Part shown: piece by piece, positions 61,370 to 64,000 of the stretch
Layout: the number at the start of each line of letters is the position of its first letter
Position numbering within the stretch: the stretch's first letter is position 1
DNA from: Actinomycetospora soli
GTDB taxonomy: Bacteria; Actinomycetota; Actinomycetes; Mycobacteriales; Pseudonocardiaceae
Direction of reading: 5' to 3'
Assembly: GCF_021026295.1 (NCBI RefSeq)
Contig: NZ_JAJNDA010000021.1
Coordinates: 1-64,000 of the forward strand
DNA: 64,000 bases
Program-made: the position numbers and the translations under genes
The notes under the pieces: model-generated
The model's input: only the letters and a program-made list of their open reading frames with translations
Told to the model about the DNA's origin: nothing
The model's database searches: none

Positions 61370-62137
61370 GTGCCCGATCGCTCCCCCGCACCCGGCGACC
61401 CCGCGGCGACCGCCCGGGAGAAGCTCCCCGCGCCGCGCCGCAACCCGGTCCTCCACGCGGTCGACCTCGTCCGCGAGACGATGCCGCCGCTGCACCCGGG
61501 CGGCGCGCCGGTCATCGGCGCCGTCGCCGCCGGCGCCCTCGCGCTCCGCGCCGCCCGCGGGCGCGGCACCCTCGGCGCCGTCCTGACGACGGCGGCCGTC
61601 GCCGCCTTCTTCCGCGCCCCGCACCGAACGACCCCGCAGCGCGCCGACATCGCCGTCGCACCCGCCGACGGCACGGTCAGCGTCATCGGGGACGCCGAGG
61701 CCCCGCCCGAGCTCGTCGCGAAGGGGTTCCCGTCCGGGCCGCGCCCGCGGGTCAGCGCCTTCCTCTCGGTCTACGACGTGCACGTCCAGCGCATGCCCGT
61801 GGACGGCCAGGTCCTCGCGGTCGAGCACCGTCCGGGCACCTTCGTCTCCGCCGACCTGCCCGAGGCGAGCGAGGCCAACTCGCGGACCTCGGTCTGGGTC
61901 CGCGACACCGCGGGCCGCGACCTCGCCGTCGTCCAGATCGCGGGCCTCGTGGCACGCCGGATCGTGTGCGACGCGCGGCCGGGCGACGAGGTGGTCGCCG
62001 GCGAGACCTACGGGCTCATCCGGTTCGGCTCGCGGGTCGACCTCCTGCTCCCGCCCGGCGCCGAGATCGGCGTGCACGTCGGCCAGCGCACGGTGGGCGC
62101 GGAGACGGTGCTCGCGGAGCTCGGGCAGGAGCCCTAG
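61370..62137 (+). CDS. psd: Phosphatidylserine decarboxylase
   Basis: A 255-aa archaeal/mycobacterial-type PSD making phosphatidylethanolamine. A hydrophobic N-terminus (PVIGAVAAGALALRAARGRGTLGAVLTTAAVAAFF) anchors it. The catalytic centre includes ADGTVSVIG, SVYDVHVQRMPVDG and RPGTFVSA; self-cleavage to give the pyruvoyl cofactor occurs at the Gly-Ser in GLIRFGSRVDLLLP. GTG 61370 is the default start; a TTG two codons upstream is possible. Its stop shares one base with the pssA start. Confidence 0.92.
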   Translation: MPDRSPAPGDPAATAREKLPAPRRNPVLHAVDLVRETMPPLHPGGAPVIGAVAAGALALRAARGRGTLGAVLTTAAVAAFFRAPHRTTPQRADIAVAPADGTVSVIGDAEAPPELVAKGFPSGPRPRVSAFLSVYDVHVQRMPVDGQVLAVEHRPGTFVSADLPEASEANSRTSVWVRDTAGRDLAVVQIAGLVARRIVCDARPGDEVVAGETYGLIRFGSRVDLLLPPGAEIGVHVGQRTVGAETVLAELGQEP

Positions 62138-63081
62138 TGCCCGCCACGACCGGCCCGAACGTCCGCACCGCCCCCGGCGTCCGCCTGCTGCCCAACGCCG
62201 TCACGGTCCTCGCGCTCTGTTCGGGCCTGTCGGGCGTGCAGTTCATGCTCGCCGGCAACGAGGTCGCCGCGATCGCCGCCATCGCGCTCGCCGGGGTCTT
62301 CGACGCCCTCGACGGCCGCCTCGCCCGGCTGCTCGACGCCTCCAGCCGGATCGGCGCGGAGCTGGACTCGCTGTCGGACTGCATCTCCTTCGGCGTCTCC
62401 CCCGCGCTGATCCTCTTCCTGTGGTCGCTGCACGACCTGCGCATCGGCTGGGTCGTCGCGCTCGTGCTCGTCGTGTCCGCCGCACTGCGCCTCGCCCGCT
62501 TCAACACGCTCGCCGACGACGCCGAGGCCAAGCCGTTCGCCGGGGAGTTCTTCGTCGGCGTGCCCGCCCCGGCCGGGGCCCTCGTGGCCCTGACCCCGCT
62601 CGCCACCGAGTTGCTGCTGGGCCCGGGGTGGTGGTCGGCGCCGGTCACGGTCGCGATCTGGACGGTGCTCTCCGCCGCGCTGATGATCTCGCGGATCCCG
62701 ACCGCCTCGCTCAAGAGCGTCCGGGTGCCCCCGACGGCGATCGCGCCGGCACTGGTGCTGGTCGCGCTGGTCGCGGCGGCGATCGTCGCGGTGCCGTTCC
62801 TGCTCTACCCGGTCGCGATCCTGGCCTACCTGGCCCACATCCCGTACGCGGTCTACCGGTACCGCTGGCTCGACCGGCACCCGGAGGTCTGGCACGTGCC
62901 ACCACGCCAGCGGCGCGCCGTGCGCCGCGCCCACCGCCGCCTCGGACTGCTGCCGCCGCGCCGCCCGCTGCCGCGGCGCGTCGCGGGTGCGGCGGCCCGG
63001 GCCGGGCGCCGCACGATCAACCGCGACCGTCCGGGCCCGCAGCGGCTCGGGCTGCGTCGCCGTCGGCAGGACAAGTCGTGA
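62137..63081 (+). CDS. pssA: CDP-diacylglycerol-serine O-phosphatidyltransferase
   Basis: A 314-aa integral membrane enzyme making phosphatidylserine. The CDP-alcohol phosphotransferase motif is complete: DALDGRLARLL, then GAELDSLSDC (D-G-x2-A-R-x8-G-x3-D-x3-D). About eight hydrophobic helices follow one another. The last 65 residues are strongly basic (RRAHRRLGLLPPRRPLPRR ...), longer than usual. GTG at 62137 overlaps the psd stop; the pssA stop overlaps the next start by 4 bp. Confidence 0.92.
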   Translation: MPATTGPNVRTAPGVRLLPNAVTVLALCSGLSGVQFMLAGNEVAAIAAIALAGVFDALDGRLARLLDASSRIGAELDSLSDCISFGVSPALILFLWSLHDLRIGWVVALVLVVSAALRLARFNTLADDAEAKPFAGEFFVGVPAPAGALVALTPLATELLLGPGWWSAPVTVAIWTVLSAALMISRIPTASLKSVRVPPTAIAPALVLVALVAAAIVAVPFLLYPVAILAYLAHIPYAVYRYRWLDRHPEVWHVPPRQRRAVRRAHRRLGLLPPRRPLPRRVAGAAARAGRRTINRDRPGPQRLGLRRRRQDKS

Positions 63082-64000
63082 CCCCGCAGGTCACCCTCAC
63101 CGCCCAGCTCTCGACGTCGGCCGTGGACGCGCGCCGCGGCGTCGTCCGGCTGCACGGCGAGGTCTTCTCCGCCCTGGGGCTCGCCGCGTGGGACGCCGTG
63201 CGCCTCGTCGGCACCCGCCCGACGGTCGCCCTGGCCGCACCCGCCGTCGGGATGACCGCTCCCGGCACCGCGACGCTCGACGAGACCGCGATGGTCAACG
63301 CGGGGATCGTGGCCGGCAGCCCGGTCGCGGTGGAGCCGGTGACCGTGAGCGCGGCCCGGACGATCACGCTGTCCGGGTCGCGGCTGGCGGCCGGGGCCGT
63401 CGCGCCGGAGACGCTGCGCCTGGCGCTGACGGGCAAGGTGCTCAGCGCCGGCGACACCGTCTCGCTGCTCCCGCAGGACCTCGCCCCGGTCCCCGGGGCC
63501 GACGCGGTCGGCACCCGGACCCGCCTGGCGCGGGAGCTCGGTACCACGTGGACCACCGAGCTGGTCACGGTCGTCGACGTCGAACCCGCGGGCCCGGACG
63601 CCTTCGTGGTCGCCCCGAGCACCGTCGTCGGCTGGCAGGACGGCCCGCGCACCGGCGCCCGCGCCCGGCCCGAGGACCGGTCGGACTTCGCGCCGTCGGG
63701 CTTCTTCGCCGCCGCGCCGCGCGCCACCGGCCCCGCCGCCCCGGGCCCCGGGCTGACCGCCGCCTCCGCCGGGACCCCGGCGGCCGCGTCCACCGCTCCG
63801 GCGGCCCGGGCGGCCCCGGCAGCGCCTGCCGCTCCGGCGGAGCCGACCGTCGCCGTGACCGACCTCGTCGGCCAGCAGGACCCCGCCCGACGGCTGCGGG
63901 AGTGGCTGGACCTCGTCTTCACGCGCCCGGAGCTGCTGACCCGCCTCGGCGCCGCCGCCCGGCTCGGGGTGCTCGTGACCGGCCCCGAGGGGGTCGGGCG
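63078..64000 (+). CDS. CDC48-like AAA ATPase, N-terminal part (cut by window end)
   Basis: The first 307 codons of an AAA protein homologous in position to M. tuberculosis Rv0435c. Residues about 1-90 and 95-185 form a CDC48 N-type double-psi barrel pair (VRLHGEVFSALGLAAWDAVRLVG). An Ala/Pro-rich linker (about 205-255) leads to the start of the first ATPase domain (LVGQQDPARRLREWLDLVFTRPELL), and the Walker A begins at the last bases (VTGPEGVGR). GTG at 63078 overlaps the pssA stop. The catalytic part lies beyond the window. Confidence 0.88.
   Translation, partial: MTPQVTLTAQLSTSAVDARRGVVRLHGEVFSALGLAAWDAVRLVGTRPTVALAAPAVGMTAPGTATLDETAMVNAGIVAGSPVAVEPVTVSAARTITLSGSRLAAGAVAPETLRLALTGKVLSAGDTVSLLPQDLAPVPGADAVGTRTRLARELGTTWTTELVTVVDVEPAGPDAFVVAPSTVVGWQDGPRTGARARPEDRSDFAPSGFFAAAPRATGPAAPGPGLTAASAGTPAAASTAPAARAAPAAPAAPAEPTVAVTDLVGQQDPARRLREWLDLVFTRPELLTRLGAAARLGVLVTGPEGVG

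Overview
The window is very GC-rich DNA with dense coding, many GTG starts and many 1-4 bp start/stop overlaps. Gene content (mycofactocin cluster, NDMA-dependent methanol dehydrogenase, resuscitation-promoting factor, a conservon, two blocks with mycobacterial gene order) places it in the Actinomycetota. A Pseudonocardiales genome, Pseudonocardia- or Actinomycetospora-like, is the best guess, but that is inference from gene content only.

Layout. 1-14 kb: a split mycofactocin locus. mftF (truncated by the window edge), mftE, an ArsR-SRPBCC regulator and two fused FMN/Fe-S/FAD oxidoreductases (OYE1, OYE2) lie on the minus strand. A plus-strand block (small membrane protein, LuxR-type ATPase regulator, anchored Pro-rich protein) follows, then mftC-mftB-mftA on the minus strand, divergent from mftR and a GntR gene. 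No mftD is present. 14-15.1 kb: a frameshifted DUF559/AbiEi-like gene bracketed by two related palindromes and a 20-bp direct repeat. 15-21.3 kb: an SDR, then the operon mdo, moxR, VWA gene, mftM; both moxR and the VWA gene carry Gly-His runs. 21.3-26.2 kb: a bacterial nitric oxide synthase and, diverging from it, an anchored Thr/Pro-rich protein and a globin-reductase fusion with a Gly/Tyr-repeat N-terminus. 26-34 kb: OsmC, MFS, HxlR, an ECF41-type sigma factor with its carboxymuconolactone-decarboxylase partner, and an Fe-alcohol dehydrogenase/histidine kinase/response regulator operon. 34-37 kb: coxD-coxE-xdhC accessory genes without structural subunits.

37-53 kb follows the M. tuberculosis Rv0861c-Rv0867c order (rpfA, moaE, mog, moaC, small protein, helicase-associated protein, XPB helicase), with malic enzyme and a MobA-like gene added to the Moco operon and a complete cvnABCD conservon inserted between the two helicase genes. 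53-56.5 kb holds two transporters/membrane proteins, an APH-fold kinase and a divergent MarR gene. 56.6-64 kb follows the Rv0440-Rv0435c order (groL with a double CIRCE, then moeA, psd, pssA and a CDC48-like ATPase cut by the window end), with a Ser/Thr kinase gene inserted.

Functional reading. Mycofactocin made by MftABC/E/F and decorated by MftM would serve as cofactor for Mdo and probably the second Fe-alcohol dehydrogenase, with the MnoSR-like kinase/regulator pair controlling alcohol oxidation. The MoxR/VWA pair looks like a maturation chaperone for Mdo. Strong palindromes recur through the window: one family sits between convergent genes and at the end of mftF, and related ones lie in frame inside both OYE genes. 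Most intergenic gaps are short; the four gaps over 300 bp (22849-23296, 37051-37542, 50658-51226, 61021-61369) are described as features.
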